41,179 nt of DNA from assembly GCA_902534465.1 (NCBI GenBank), contig CACAPU010000009.1:1-41179 (forward strand), read 5' to 3'. Position 1 is the first letter of the stretch, and every line of letters begins with the position of its first letter. The notes beneath the pieces are model-generated. The model was not told the origin of the DNA, ran no database searches, and saw nothing but the letters and a program-made list of their open reading frames with translations. Of the stretch, positions 8,825 through 21,751 are shown piece by piece. The position numbers were made by a program, and so were the translations under genes. The stretch comes from an uncultured Pelagibacteraceae bacterium. GTDB lineage: Bacteria > Pseudomonadota > Alphaproteobacteria > Pelagibacterales > Pelagibacteraceae.

Positions 8825-9880
<1,056 letters not shown>

Positions 9881-9902
9881 AGCACAAATTAGCCAATTTA
9901 TT

Positions 9903-9930
9903 TTGCAATCTGAGCGTGAGCATGTATGAT
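9903..9930 (+). promoter_or_regulatory. Candidate promoter for leuA
   Basis: TTGCAA (9903-9908), a 16-base spacer and TATGAT (9925-9930) in the 89-base gap between ilvC and leuA. The expected transcription start is near 9937, leaving about 15 bases before the ATG at 9952. No Shine-Dalgarno site and no leucine-rich leader peptide are seen. Called by eye. Confidence 0.5.
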
Positions 9931-9951
9931 GCGTAGGCTTAAATTAATAAA

Positions 9952-12575
<2,624 letters not shown>

Positions 12576-12580
12576 TTAAA

Positions 12581-13423
12581 ATGTCTAGAGAAATGGGCAG
12601 AGATGATTTCGTTATATCTGCTCGTTCTGTTTTTTTAAATAAAGGGAATAGGCAAAAATTTTCTTTATTAACGCTTATTATAATATCAATAGTTATTCTA
12701 TCTTTAGAGTACTTTAAATCTGGTCCTATAAACCAGATAAGGATGATTACTAAAGATATTATTATAAAATCATCATATGTTGCATCTGTTCCTTTTAAAT
12801 CAATTTCAAAAACATATTCCACAGTAATTGATCATTTCAATATGTATGATGAGTACGAAAAATTAAAAAAAACAAAAATAAAAAAACAAAACTTAATGTT
12901 AGAAAATAATTTTTTTAAAGAAGAAAATCAAAGATTAAAAAAACTAATAGACGAAAAAAATCTTTACAATGATGAATTCTATATTACTAAAGTGTTGTTA
13001 GATCAGAAAAGTCCATATTTAAGATCTTTGCTAATAAATAAAGGTTTTAAACATGGAATAAAATTAGGTGCTGCAGTCAGAAGTGACTCTTACTTTATCG
13101 GTAAAATTGTAGACTCAAACTATCTTACCTCAAGAATATTACTCATAAGTGATTTAAATAGTAAAATTCCAATTATAATTGAACCTGGTTCTATAAGTGC
13201 AATTTTATCAGGTACTGGAAGTAACGAATTAGGTGAAATTGAATATTTGCCTGAAAATAACAATATTAAAGAAGGTGATATAGTTTATACGTCTGGATCA
13301 GATGGAATAATTTCATCAGGTATACCTATTGGAAAAATTATTTTGGATAATAATCTGACAAAAGTAGATTACTTTAAAGATTTTAACCAAATTAATTTTG
13401 TGAAGGTTTATTACAAAAAGTGA
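12581..13423 (+). CDS. mreC: Rod-shape protein MreC
   Basis: Bitopic protein that links MreB to PBP2 in the periplasm. One transmembrane helix (about residues 27-45, LLTLIIISIVILSLEYF), a coiled coil at about 85-125 (YEKLKKTKIKKQNLMLENN), then the beta domain with SPYLRSLLINKGFKHGIKLGAAV and the closing GDIVYTSGSDGIISSGIPIGKI. At 280 residues it is complete. mreD starts on a GTG overlapping the mreC stop by four bases. Confidence 0.92.
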   Translation: MSREMGRDDFVISARSVFLNKGNRQKFSLLTLIIISIVILSLEYFKSGPINQIRMITKDIIIKSSYVASVPFKSISKTYSTVIDHFNMYDEYEKLKKTKIKKQNLMLENNFFKEENQRLKKLIDEKNLYNDEFYITKVLLDQKSPYLRSLLINKGFKHGIKLGAAVRSDSYFIGKIVDSNYLTSRILLISDLNSKIPIIIEPGSISAILSGTGSNELGEIEYLPENNNIKEGDIVYTSGSDGIISSGIPIGKIILDNNLTKVDYFKDFNQINFVKVYYKK

Positions 13424-13947
13424 GCATTATAAATAAAACTTATTCAAAGTTCCTAGCAATTTTTCCAATTATAATTTTATTTATATCTGTACTTTCAAGC
13501 TCAAAATACAATTTTACTTATGATGAAAATTATTTAAGTTTAAACATAAGTTATATAATTATTTTTTTTTGGAGTTTAAAAAGACCTGAATATTTTGGAT
13601 ATGGATTTATTTTTTTTGCGGGTATTTTAAATGATGTAATTCAAAATAATCCTTTAGGTGTCTCCTCAATTGAGTATTTATCAATTTGTGTGTTAACAGC
13701 TTTTGTTAGAAGGAGAATAATATTACAAAATTTAATTTACGATTGGGTGTTTTTTCTAATTTCAATTTTAATTGTAGGATCTATAAATTATATTATACTA
13801 GTATACATATTTAATATTCCAATCGTATATAACAGCTTGTTATTAGGATTATTTGTAACCTTTCTAATATATCCTGTGCTTGCAAAAACACTGAGTTGGG
13901 TTGATAATATAGTTCAAATAAGTCTTAATGATAAAAAGAACAAGTAA
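13420..13947 (+). CDS. mreD: Rod-shape protein MreD
   Basis: Integral membrane partner in the elongation complex. The 175 residues form about five hydrophobic helices, and the conserved FFAGILNDVIQNNPLGVSSIEYL segment (residues 66-88; GxLxDxxxxxPLG pattern) identifies the family, whose overall sequence is poorly conserved. The start is GTG at 13420, overlapping the mreC stop. Its 3' end overlaps mrdA by 20 bases, an unusually long overlap in this cluster. It is one of the most AT-rich genes in the window. Confidence 0.88.
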   Translation: MSIINKTYSKFLAIFPIIILFISVLSSSKYNFTYDENYLSLNISYIIIFFWSLKRPEYFGYGFIFFAGILNDVIQNNPLGVSSIEYLSICVLTAFVRRRIILQNLIYDWVFFLISILIVGSINYIILVYIFNIPIVYNSLLLGLFVTFLIYPVLAKTLSWVDNIVQISLNDKKNK

Positions 13948-15871
13948 TTTAGATAAAAATAAAACTATTAATAGAAGACTTTTTATTCTTGGGTCAGCTA
14001 AAGTTGGTTTATTGGGACTAATAACTTCAAGATTATACAACCTTCAGATATCTGAAAAAAAAAAATATGAAACTTTGTCTGATAAAAATAGGTTTAGAGA
14101 ATGGAAAACACCACCAAAAAGAGGAGTAATTACAGACTTTTATAACAATATAATTGCAGACAATAAAAGAGTTTATCAAGTGTATCTATCTTTAGATGAA
14201 ACAAACGATTTTAATAATTCTATATTTAAATTAAAAAATATAATTGGCTTGAGTGATGATGAATTAAGTAAAATTTATAAAAAAAAACAAAAAATTAAAC
14301 CCTGGGATACCATCATGGTATCTGAAAATTTATCTTGGGAAAAGTTTTCAAAATTAAATCTATATCTACATGAAATAGAAGGAGCTAAGCCAGTTTTATC
14401 TACTTCTAGATATTATCCTTATTCAAATGATTTAGTTCATATTATTGGGTATGTGGGAGAAGCAAGCGTAAATGACATCAAGAAGAATAAAAAAATTGAA
14501 GAAAATTTTGTTCCAGGTTTAAAGGTTGGAAAAATTGGAATTGAAAATTCGACCGACCAAATATTAATTGGAAATTACGGTATTAAAAGATATGAAGTAA
14601 ACTCTTCGGGAAAAAAAATTAAAGAAATCAGTTATAAAAAAGAAACTCAAGGAGAAAACCTTAGAACAACTGTTGATGTAGAAGTTCAAAGACTTGCACA
14701 AAAACTTCTTGATAACAAAGCGGGCTCTATTTGTGCTATGGATATTTACAGTGGTGAAATTATTGCACTTGCGTCTTCACCAACTTATGATCCAAACAAA
14801 TTTACGTATGGCATAAACAAAAAAGATTGGAATGAAATTAAAAATAACAAACTGAGACCTTTGGTGAATAAATCAATAGCTGGCTTATACTCTCCAGGAT
14901 CCACTATAAAACCCCTGGTAGCTCTCGCAGCTTTAGAGTACGGCATTATAAATCAAAAATTAAAAGTCAAATGTAAAGGACACGATCATCCATACGAATT
15001 ATATGGACAAAAATATCATTGTTGGAAAAAAGATGGACATGGAATTATGAACTTAAGAAATGCAATTAAGCAATCATGCGATATTTATTTCTACGAAGTA
15101 GCAAGATTGCTTGGAGTTGACAAATTATCAATTATTGCAAAAAGATATGGCCTTGGCTCAAAAGTATTAGAAGATATATTTCCAGAGGAAAAAAAGGGGC
15201 TTGTTCCATCGACAAAATGGAAAAAACAAATCCTCGAGCAATCTTGGTATCTTGGAGAGACTGTAATAACAGGTATTGGCCAAGGTTATATACAAACAAC
15301 TCCTCTTCAGCTTTGTTTGATGACCGCACAATTAGCAAATGGTGGTTTTAAAATAAAACCAAGTATAATTTATAATAACAATTTTGATTATGATAAAATT
15401 TTATCAAAAATCCAATCTGAGAAAAATAAGCCCATTGAACCAAATATATTAAAAGAAAAAGATATAAATCTTTATGAAAAATTATATAAAAATCCTAAAA
15501 ATATAAAAATTGTTCTTGATGCAATGTATGGATCAACAAATGAGCAATTTGGAACATCATTTAGATCAAGACATAAAGATAAAAAATATAGATATGCTGG
15601 AAAGACAGGAACCTCTCAGGTAAGAAGAATTACAGAAAAAGACAGAGAGCTAGATCTAGATACATCTGAAATTGAGTATAAAAATAGAGATCATGCTTTA
15701 TTCGTAGCATTTGCTCCTTATGACAAACCAAAATATGCAATAAGTGTTTTAGTTGAACACGGTGGATCTGGGAGTAAAGCTGCAGCACCCTTGGCTAACA
15801 AATTGATAAAAAAAATAATTGATAGAGATAAAGATAGAGAAATCAAAAGAAAGGAGCTTAAGATTATTTAA
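13928..15871 (+). CDS. mrdA: Penicillin-binding protein 2 (elongation transpeptidase)
   Basis: Peptidoglycan transpeptidase that works with RodA in side-wall elongation. An N-terminal anchor (FILGSAKVGLLGLITSRLYNL) is followed by the PBP dimerisation domain (NRFREWKTPPKRGVITD) and the transpeptidase domain. Catalytic motifs: S325-T-I-K328 in SPGSTIKP, S383-C-D385 in SCDIYFYEVA, and K559-T-G-T562. The SxD form of the second motif is usual for PBP2. At 647 residues it is complete. The start at 13928 lies inside mreD (20-base overlap). The next in-frame ATGs fall past the start of the anchor, so I kept it. Confidence 0.95.
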   Translation: MIKRTSNLDKNKTINRRLFILGSAKVGLLGLITSRLYNLQISEKKKYETLSDKNRFREWKTPPKRGVITDFYNNIIADNKRVYQVYLSLDETNDFNNSIFKLKNIIGLSDDELSKIYKKKQKIKPWDTIMVSENLSWEKFSKLNLYLHEIEGAKPVLSTSRYYPYSNDLVHIIGYVGEASVNDIKKNKKIEENFVPGLKVGKIGIENSTDQILIGNYGIKRYEVNSSGKKIKEISYKKETQGENLRTTVDVEVQRLAQKLLDNKAGSICAMDIYSGEIIALASSPTYDPNKFTYGINKKDWNEIKNNKLRPLVNKSIAGLYSPGSTIKPLVALAALEYGIINQKLKVKCKGHDHPYELYGQKYHCWKKDGHGIMNLRNAIKQSCDIYFYEVARLLGVDKLSIIAKRYGLGSKVLEDIFPEEKKGLVPSTKWKKQILEQSWYLGETVITGIGQGYIQTTPLQLCLMTAQLANGGFKIKPSIIYNNNFDYDKILSKIQSEKNKPIEPNILKEKDINLYEKLYKNPKNIKIVLDAMYGSTNEQFGTSFRSRHKDKKYRYAGKTGTSQVRRITEKDRELDLDTSEIEYKNRDHALFVAFAPYDKPKYAISVLVEHGGSGSKAAAPLANKLIKKIIDRDKDREIKRKELKII

Positions 15872-16998
15872 TGATATCCTCGTCTTTAAATTCCTCAAAT
15901 TACTCTTTTTTTGAAAAATTAAAATCTGTAGATTATTTTTTAATTTTATTAATTTTATTAATTGGGTCTATTAGTGTTTTTTCAATTTATTCTACAGAAA
16001 GTGGAGACTTTTCTTTTTATACAAAAAATCATTTAATAAGATTAGCTGCTTTTTTTTTATTGTTTTTAGTTTTATCATTCGTAAGAGTTTCAACTTGGTA
16101 TAGGCAGGCATATACATTTTATATTTTAGGACTTTTACTTTTATTGTCAGTTATTTTTTTTGGAATTTCAGCCTCAGGTTCAAAACGTTGGATTAATTTA
16201 TTTGTTTTTAATCTTCAACCATCTGAACTTATGAAAATTGCAGTAATTGTTAGTTTTGCCAGATATTATCACAGGATACAAACTGTAGACATCGAAAGTT
16301 ATAGATATTTGTTGCAACCTATAATACTTTTATTAATACCTTGTTATTTAGTAATTACTCAACCTGATTTAGGAACAGCTATTTTAATAGCAGGAAGCGG
16401 AATAGCTATTATTTGGTTGGCAGGTTTGAACATAAAATATTTTATTTATTCTGGCTTAATTGTTATCGTTTCTCTGCCATTTATAATTTCAATTTTAAAA
16501 CCATACCAAAAATCAAGAATTTTGACTTTTTTCAATCCTGAAAGAGATCCTTTAGGTGCTGGATATCAGATTATTCAATCCAAGATAGCAATAGGTTCTG
16601 GTGGTATGTATGGGAAAGGATTTTTAAAAGGTACTCAAAGTTATCTAGAATTTTTACCTGAAAAACATACAGATTTTATATTTACTCTTTTTTCAGAGGA
16701 ATTTGGGTTTCTGGGATCAATATTGCTTATATTTTTGTATACTTTATTGATTTACAGGATTATCAAAATTGGATTTTCTTGTAGAAGTTTTTTTGCAAAA
16801 TTGTACTGTTTTGGCTTTTCGTCAGCTCTTTTCCTATATGTTTTTGTTAATATTGCGATGGTCGTGGGATTACTGCCAATTGTAGGAGCACCTCTACCAA
16901 TTATGTCTTATGGAGGTTCGTCTATGCTCTCAATTATGATTGGCTTAAGTATTGTAATGAGTTGTAAAATTTATAGTAAGGAAATAGTGTCAAATTAA
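15871..16998 (+). CDS. rodA: RodA, SEDS peptidoglycan glycosyltransferase
   Basis: Polytopic SEDS-family polymerase paired with PBP2. The 375 residues form about ten transmembrane helices. Family motifs: GSKRWINLFVFNLQPSELMK, TQPDLGTAILI, FFNPERDPLGAGYQIIQSKIAIGSGG, FLPEKHTDFIF and the C-terminal GLLPIVGAPLPIMSYGGSSM. Its ATG overlaps the last base of mrdA. Last gene of the cell-shape cluster. A 65-base gap follows with no clear terminator. Confidence 0.95.
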   Translation: MISSSLNSSNYSFFEKLKSVDYFLILLILLIGSISVFSIYSTESGDFSFYTKNHLIRLAAFFLLFLVLSFVRVSTWYRQAYTFYILGLLLLLSVIFFGISASGSKRWINLFVFNLQPSELMKIAVIVSFARYYHRIQTVDIESYRYLLQPIILLLIPCYLVITQPDLGTAILIAGSGIAIIWLAGLNIKYFIYSGLIVIVSLPFIISILKPYQKSRILTFFNPERDPLGAGYQIIQSKIAIGSGGMYGKGFLKGTQSYLEFLPEKHTDFIFTLFSEEFGFLGSILLIFLYTLLIYRIIKIGFSCRSFFAKLYCFGFSSALFLYVFVNIAMVVGLLPIVGAPLPIMSYGGSSMLSIMIGLSIVMSCKIYSKEIVSN

Positions 16999-17040
16999 AC
17001 TTATTACATATCTTTATATCAGCCGCGATCAAATATCATA

Positions 17041-17046
17041 TATAAT
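17041..17046 (+). promoter_or_regulatory. Perfect -10 box before the DadA-like gene
   Basis: TATAAT at 17041-17046, 17 bases before the ATG at 17064. No convincing -35 box is seen at the right distance (17018-17023 reads ATCAGC). It could drive the catabolic run that starts here, but a lone hexamer in AT-rich DNA is weak evidence. Confidence 0.35.
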
Positions 17047-17063
17047 TTAACTCAACTCAATCT

Positions 17064-18317
17064 ATGTTTCTGAAAATGTCTGATAAAAATTTAAAAATTG
17101 GTATAGTTGGTGCAGGCATTCAGGGAGTATGTAATGCTCTTTTTCTTCAGAAAAAAGGATATCAAGTAATGCTCTTTGATAGGGATGAGCCGGGTAATGC
17201 CGCATCTTATGGGAATGCAGGACATTTCTCACCTTATGCCTCAGTGCCATTAAATAGACCAGACATTTTGTCAGATGTTCCAGCAATGTTGATGAGTTCA
17301 AGGGGACCACTTGCTCTAAAGTGGAACTATGTTCCAAAAATGATCCCATGGTTTTCTAGATTTTTAGTCAACTGCACAAAAGATAAAATGATGCATACTG
17401 CAAAATATATGCACCAAATTTTAGACCAATCATTAATTGCCTATGACGAACTTTTTGATGAAATTGATTTAGAAGGCTTAGTAGAAAATAATGGAATACT
17501 TTATATTTGGAACGAGAAAAATTTAAAAAGCAGAGATCTAGAAATAAAAATTAGAGATCAACTTGGTGTTAAACAAAAAGTTGTAAATAAGAAAGAAATT
17601 CATGATTTAGAGCCCAACTTAAAACCTACTTATTCTGGTGGTGTATTCTATGATTATGCAAGGCATGCAAGGAATCCGAAAAAAATTTTAATTAAGTTAT
17701 TTGAAAATTTTATTAAAAAAGGTGGTAAATTTCTTAAATTAAATATTCAAGATGTTAACTTTGATGAAGGTAAACCTGTATTAAGATCAGAAACACAAAG
17801 ATTTTTATTGGATAAATTAGTAATTGCATGTGGGGCTTTCTCAAAAAGATTGACAGATAAATTGCATGAAAATATTCCTTTAGATACTGAAAGAGGATAT
17901 CATGTTCATTTTAAAGATTTTGATCATTTAATTTCTAGACCAGTTGTAAATTCTAATAGAGGTTTTGGTATGTCTCCTATGGACCAAGGATTGAGAGTAG
18001 TTGGTACAGTTGAATTTGGTGGCTTAGAAAATGCACTTTCAAAAAACAGAATTAAAAATTTAATTCTAAATGCAAAAGAAATGTTGGATGGATTACCAGA
18101 TCACAAAGATGAGTGGCTTGGTTTTAGGCCAACTTTGCCTGACTTTTTGCCAGTAATTGGGCCATCTAAAAATTATGAAAATGTATATTATTCATTTGGT
18201 CATCACCATTTAGGATGGACTTTAGGTGCAATATCTGGAAAAATAGTTTCAGGGATGATTGCAAATGAAAATACTAATATGGATTTAAAACCCTATAGTT
18301 CACTTAGATTTGCATAG
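17064..18317 (+). CDS. DadA-like FAD-dependent D-amino-acid dehydrogenase
   Basis: Flavoprotein of the DAO/DadA family, expected to oxidise a D-amino acid (or another secondary or primary amine) to a 2-oxo acid at the membrane. The FAD-binding motif G16-A-G18-I-Q-G21 (IGIVGAGIQGVCNALFL) is N-terminal, followed by DRDEPGNAASYGNAGHFSPYAS, which resembles the active-site entry of DadA, and a C-terminal GFRPTLPDFLPVIGPS plus HHHLGWTLGAISGK. Length 417 is as in DadA. A second ATG at 17076 (residue 5) is an equally good start. Substrate is uncertain. It lies 14 bases before the indolepyruvate oxidoreductase gene, which could use its 2-oxo-acid product. Confidence 0.82.
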   Translation: MFLKMSDKNLKIGIVGAGIQGVCNALFLQKKGYQVMLFDRDEPGNAASYGNAGHFSPYASVPLNRPDILSDVPAMLMSSRGPLALKWNYVPKMIPWFSRFLVNCTKDKMMHTAKYMHQILDQSLIAYDELFDEIDLEGLVENNGILYIWNEKNLKSRDLEIKIRDQLGVKQKVVNKKEIHDLEPNLKPTYSGGVFYDYARHARNPKKILIKLFENFIKKGGKFLKLNIQDVNFDEGKPVLRSETQRFLLDKLVIACGAFSKRLTDKLHENIPLDTERGYHVHFKDFDHLISRPVVNSNRGFGMSPMDQGLRVVGTVEFGGLENALSKNRIKNLILNAKEMLDGLPDHKDEWLGFRPTLPDFLPVIGPSKNYENVYYSFGHHHLGWTLGAISGKIVSGMIANENTNMDLKPYSSLRFA

Positions 18318-18331
18318 TAAAGTTATATAGT

Positions 18332-21300
18332 GTGGATATTAAACTTGAGGATAAATATAAATTAAGCAAGGGTACTAGATTTTTAACCGGTGCCCAAGCA
18401 TTAGTCAGAGTTCCTATCGTTCAAGCTAGAAGAGATAAAAAAAAGGATCTAAGCACAGCGTGCTATATTTCTGGTTACAGAGGCTCACCTCTTGGTGGTT
18501 ATGATCAACAAATAATAAAGAATAAAAAGTATTTAAATAAAAATAATATTTTCTTTCAACCTGGAATAAATGAGGAACTCGCAGCAACTTCCTTATGGGG
18601 TACACAACAAGTCAATCTCAGAGATAAAGATAAATATGATGGTGTATTTGGCATTTGGTATGGTAAGGGACCAGGAGTTGATAGAGCAGGAGATGCTTTA
18701 AAGCATGTAAACTTAGCAGGAACCTCGAAGTTTGGTGGTGTTATAGCTCTTATGGGAGATGATCACATTTGCGAGTCATCTACAACTTCACACCAAAGCG
18801 AATTTGCGATGATTGATGCTATGATCCCTTTTTTAAACCCAAGTGGAGTTCAAGAAATATTAGACTACGGGATTATAGGAATTGAGTTATCTCGAAAAAG
18901 TGGTTGTTGGATTGGTATTAAGTGTGTTCATGACAATGTTAGTTCTGGCGCAACAGTAGATTTAGATGAAGATAGAGTTGTTCTTAAAGATATTTCTGAT
19001 GAAAATTATCCATCTGATGGATTAAATATCAGATTGAATGATACAGCTCAAGAAAAAGAATATCGTTTACATCACCATAAATTAAAATACGTAAAAGAAT
19101 ATTGTAAATTAAATAATTTAAATAAATTAATTTTTGACTCGGAAAAACCTAGAATTGGAATAATTAGCACAGGAAAATCTTTTTTAGACACCAAGCTAGG
19201 ACTTGAAAAAATTGGAATAAATAAAGAAGTGGCAAATGATATAGGAGTTAAATTTCTTAAAATTGCTATGCCTTGGCCATTAGAAGAAACAGTAATTGAA
19301 AAATTTGCAGAAAATTTGGATAAGATCATTGTAGTTGAGGAAAAAAGATCAATTATTGAGACACAAGTAAAAGAAATTTTATTTAATAAAAACCTAAAAG
19401 TAAAAGTAATTGGAAAAAAAGATGAGAATAGTAACGATCTGTTTGTTTCGTCTGGAGCTTTAGACCCGGGAGAGATTGGCTTAAAAATTTATGAAACAAT
19501 AAAATATCTACAATTACCTAAGGATGTGACTTATTTTTCAATGCAATTGAAATATTTAACTGAGTCAACTAATTCAAATATTTCCTTAAAAAGAATCCCA
19601 CATTTTTGTTCAGGTTGCCCTCATAATACCTCAACTAGAATTCCTGAGGGAAGTAGAGCAATAACGGGTATTAGTTGTGCTTATCTTGTCGAACATATGG
19701 AAAGAGATAACGAGGGTTTTTCACAAATGGGATCTGAGGGAGCTACTTGGGTAGGAGAGTCAGTTTTTAGTAATACTGACCATGTTTTTCAAAATATGGG
19801 AGATGGAACTTATATTCACTCCGGAATTCTCTCAATTAGACACGCAGTTGCTGCAAAAACTAAAATGACATTTAAGATACTATACAATGATGCTGTCGCC
19901 TTAACTGGAGGACAAGCATTGGATGGCTTACCAACTGTTGCTCAAATGTCTAAACAGCTTGAAGCTGAAGGAGTCAAAGAAATAGCAATAATTACAGATG
20001 AAATTAAAAAGTATGGTGACACTGGAGTTTTTGCTAAAAATTCAAAAGTTTATGACAGAAAGAATATTATAGATGTTCAAATTGAATTAAGCAAAATTAA
20101 TGGAACGACTGTAATAATTTATGATCAGACTTGTGCAGCTGAAAAAAGAAGAAGAAGAAAAAAAGGTATTTTAGAAGAGCCTAAGAAAAAAATATTTATA
20201 AATAAGGACCTATGTGAAGGATGTGGAGACTGTGGAATACAATCAAATTGTGTTTCAATTGCTCCTGTTGAAACTGAGTATGGAAGAAAAAGACAAATTG
20301 ATCAATCATCATGTAACAAAGATTACACATGTGTAGATGGATTTTGCCCAAGCTTTGTAAGTCTTGAGGGAGAGATAAGAATTAAAAAAAATTACGATAA
20401 AAACCTTATAAATAAAATAAATTCAAAAATTGAAGAGCCGATATTACCCGAAATAAATAAATCTTATGGAATAATGATTGCTGGTATTGGTGGAACTGGT
20501 GTTGTTACTATTGGAGCAGTGCTTGCAACAGCTGCTCAAATTGATGGTAGAGGATCCGGTGTTCTTGATATGACTGGACTAGCCCAAAAAGGTGGAGCTG
20601 TTAAAAGCTTTCTAAGAATTTTCGAAAAACCAGAACATGTTGGAGCAATCAGATTATCCTACGGGGATACAAACTTACTCTTAGGATTTGATTTATTAGT
20701 ATCAAATGATTTAGAAATAATAAAAACTTTGGATAAAAAAATTTCAAAACTAATAATTAATACAGATGAGGTGATGCCAGGAGATTTTACGCGAGATAAA
20801 GATTTTTATTTACCATTCGATGAAATGCGAAACAATTTAATTAATTCTGTAGGATTAGAGAATATTAAATTTATATCATCAAATAAAATTACATCTAAGA
20901 TCTTAGGAAATTCAATATTATCGAATATGTTTAATGTTGGGATTGCATATCAATCAGGCCTAATACCTATTTCAGCTTCATCAATAGAAAAAGCAATTGA
21001 ATTAAATGGTGCCAGTGTGAAAGATAATATTGATGCTTTCCGATTTGGTCGACATTATGAAAATTTAAAAGAAGAAGTAATTAATATAGTAAAAGATGAA
21101 CCTGAAATATTAGAGGGTTTTGATGCAAAATATCAGAATAGATTTAAATTCTTAGAAGACTATCAAAACAAAAAATATGCTCAAAATTATGAAGATTTGG
21201 TGAGTTATGCAAAAAAAGTTGATAAAGAAGTTGGAAATGGAAGTCAATTTTCCACTGCAGTATTAAAAAATTACTTTAAATTAATGGCTTACAAAGATGA

Positions 21301-21751
21301 GTATGAAGTATCGAGATTAATGACAAATAAAAAATTCTCAGATGATATAAATAAAAACTTTGAAGGGAACTTTAGTTACAACTTTTATTTAGCTCCACCA
21401 ATCTTCAGTAAAAAAAGTAAAGTAGATGGTAAATTACTAAAGATTAAATTTGGTGGATGGTTGTTTAATGTATTTAAATTAATCTCAAAATTTAAATTTT
21501 TAAGAGGTACAAAATTTGATCCATTTGGTTATTTAAATGAAAGAAAAAAAGAGAGAGAATTAATAAGAGATTACAAACAAACTATCGTTGATATTGGATC
21601 AAAAATAAATAAATCAAACTATGAAACAGCTGTCAAAATAGCATCAATACCTGATCAAATAAGAGGATTTGGACACGTCAAAGAAAAGAATATAAAAGAA
21701 GCTATAAACACTAGAACAGATTTACTAAATTCTTTTCATGAAAACTCTTAG
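18332..21751 (+). CDS. Fused indolepyruvate ferredoxin oxidoreductase
   Basis: Large TPP and Fe-S enzyme expected to convert aryl or branched 2-oxo acids with CoA to acyl-CoA and CO2, reducing ferredoxin. In order: N-terminal pyrimidine-type domain (SGYRGSPLGGYDQQI), C-terminal TPP domain (GCPHNTSTRIPEGS; NDAVALTGGQALDGLP, near residues 430-540), a cysteine cluster C628-x2-C631-x2-C634-x5-C640 for an Fe-S centre, then the gamma domain (GIGGTGVVTIGAVLATAA, GLAQKGGAVKSFLRI) and a C-terminal domain of about 280 residues. At 1139 residues it is the fused one-gene form found in aerobic proteobacteria. The start is GTG at 18332. No ferredoxin gene is in the window. Its end overlaps the EamA gene by 14 bases. 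Confidence 0.92.
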   Translation: MDIKLEDKYKLSKGTRFLTGAQALVRVPIVQARRDKKKDLSTACYISGYRGSPLGGYDQQIIKNKKYLNKNNIFFQPGINEELAATSLWGTQQVNLRDKDKYDGVFGIWYGKGPGVDRAGDALKHVNLAGTSKFGGVIALMGDDHICESSTTSHQSEFAMIDAMIPFLNPSGVQEILDYGIIGIELSRKSGCWIGIKCVHDNVSSGATVDLDEDRVVLKDISDENYPSDGLNIRLNDTAQEKEYRLHHHKLKYVKEYCKLNNLNKLIFDSEKPRIGIISTGKSFLDTKLGLEKIGINKEVANDIGVKFLKIAMPWPLEETVIEKFAENLDKIIVVEEKRSIIETQVKEILFNKNLKVKVIGKKDENSNDLFVSSGALDPGEIGLKIYETIKYLQLPKDVTYFSMQLKYLTESTNSNISLKRIPHFCSGCPHNTSTRIPEGSRAITGISCAYLVEHMERDNEGFSQMGSEGATWVGESVFSNTDHVFQNMGDGTYIHSGILSIRHAVAAKTKMTFKILYNDAVALTGGQALDGLPTVAQMSKQLEAEGVKEIAIITDEIKKYGDTGVFAKNSKVYDRKNIIDVQIELSKINGTTVIIYDQTCAAEKRRRRKKGILEEPKKKIFINKDLCEGCGDCGIQSNCVSIAPVETEYGRKRQIDQSSCNKDYTCVDGFCPSFVSLEGEIRIKKNYDKNLINKINSKIEEPILPEINKSYGIMIAGIGGTGVVTIGAVLATAAQIDGRGSGVLDMTGLAQKGGAVKSFLRIFEKPEHVGAIRLSYGDTNLLLGFDLLVSNDLEIIKTLDKKISKLIINTDEVMPGDFTRDKDFYLPFDEMRNNLINSVGLENIKFISSNKITSKILGNSILSNMFNVGIAYQSGLIPISASSIEKAIELNGASVKDNIDAFRFGRHYENLKEEVINIVKDEPEILEGFDAKYQNRFKFLEDYQNKKYAQNYEDLVSYAKKVDKEVGNGSQFSTAVLKNYFKLMAYKDEYEVSRLMTNKKFSDDINKNFEGNFSYNFYLAPPIFSKKSKVDGKLLKIKFGGWLFNVFKLISKFKFLRGTKFDPFGYLNERKKERELIRDYKQTIVDIGSKINKSNYETAVKIASIPDQIRGFGHVKEKNIKEAINTRTDLLNSFHENS

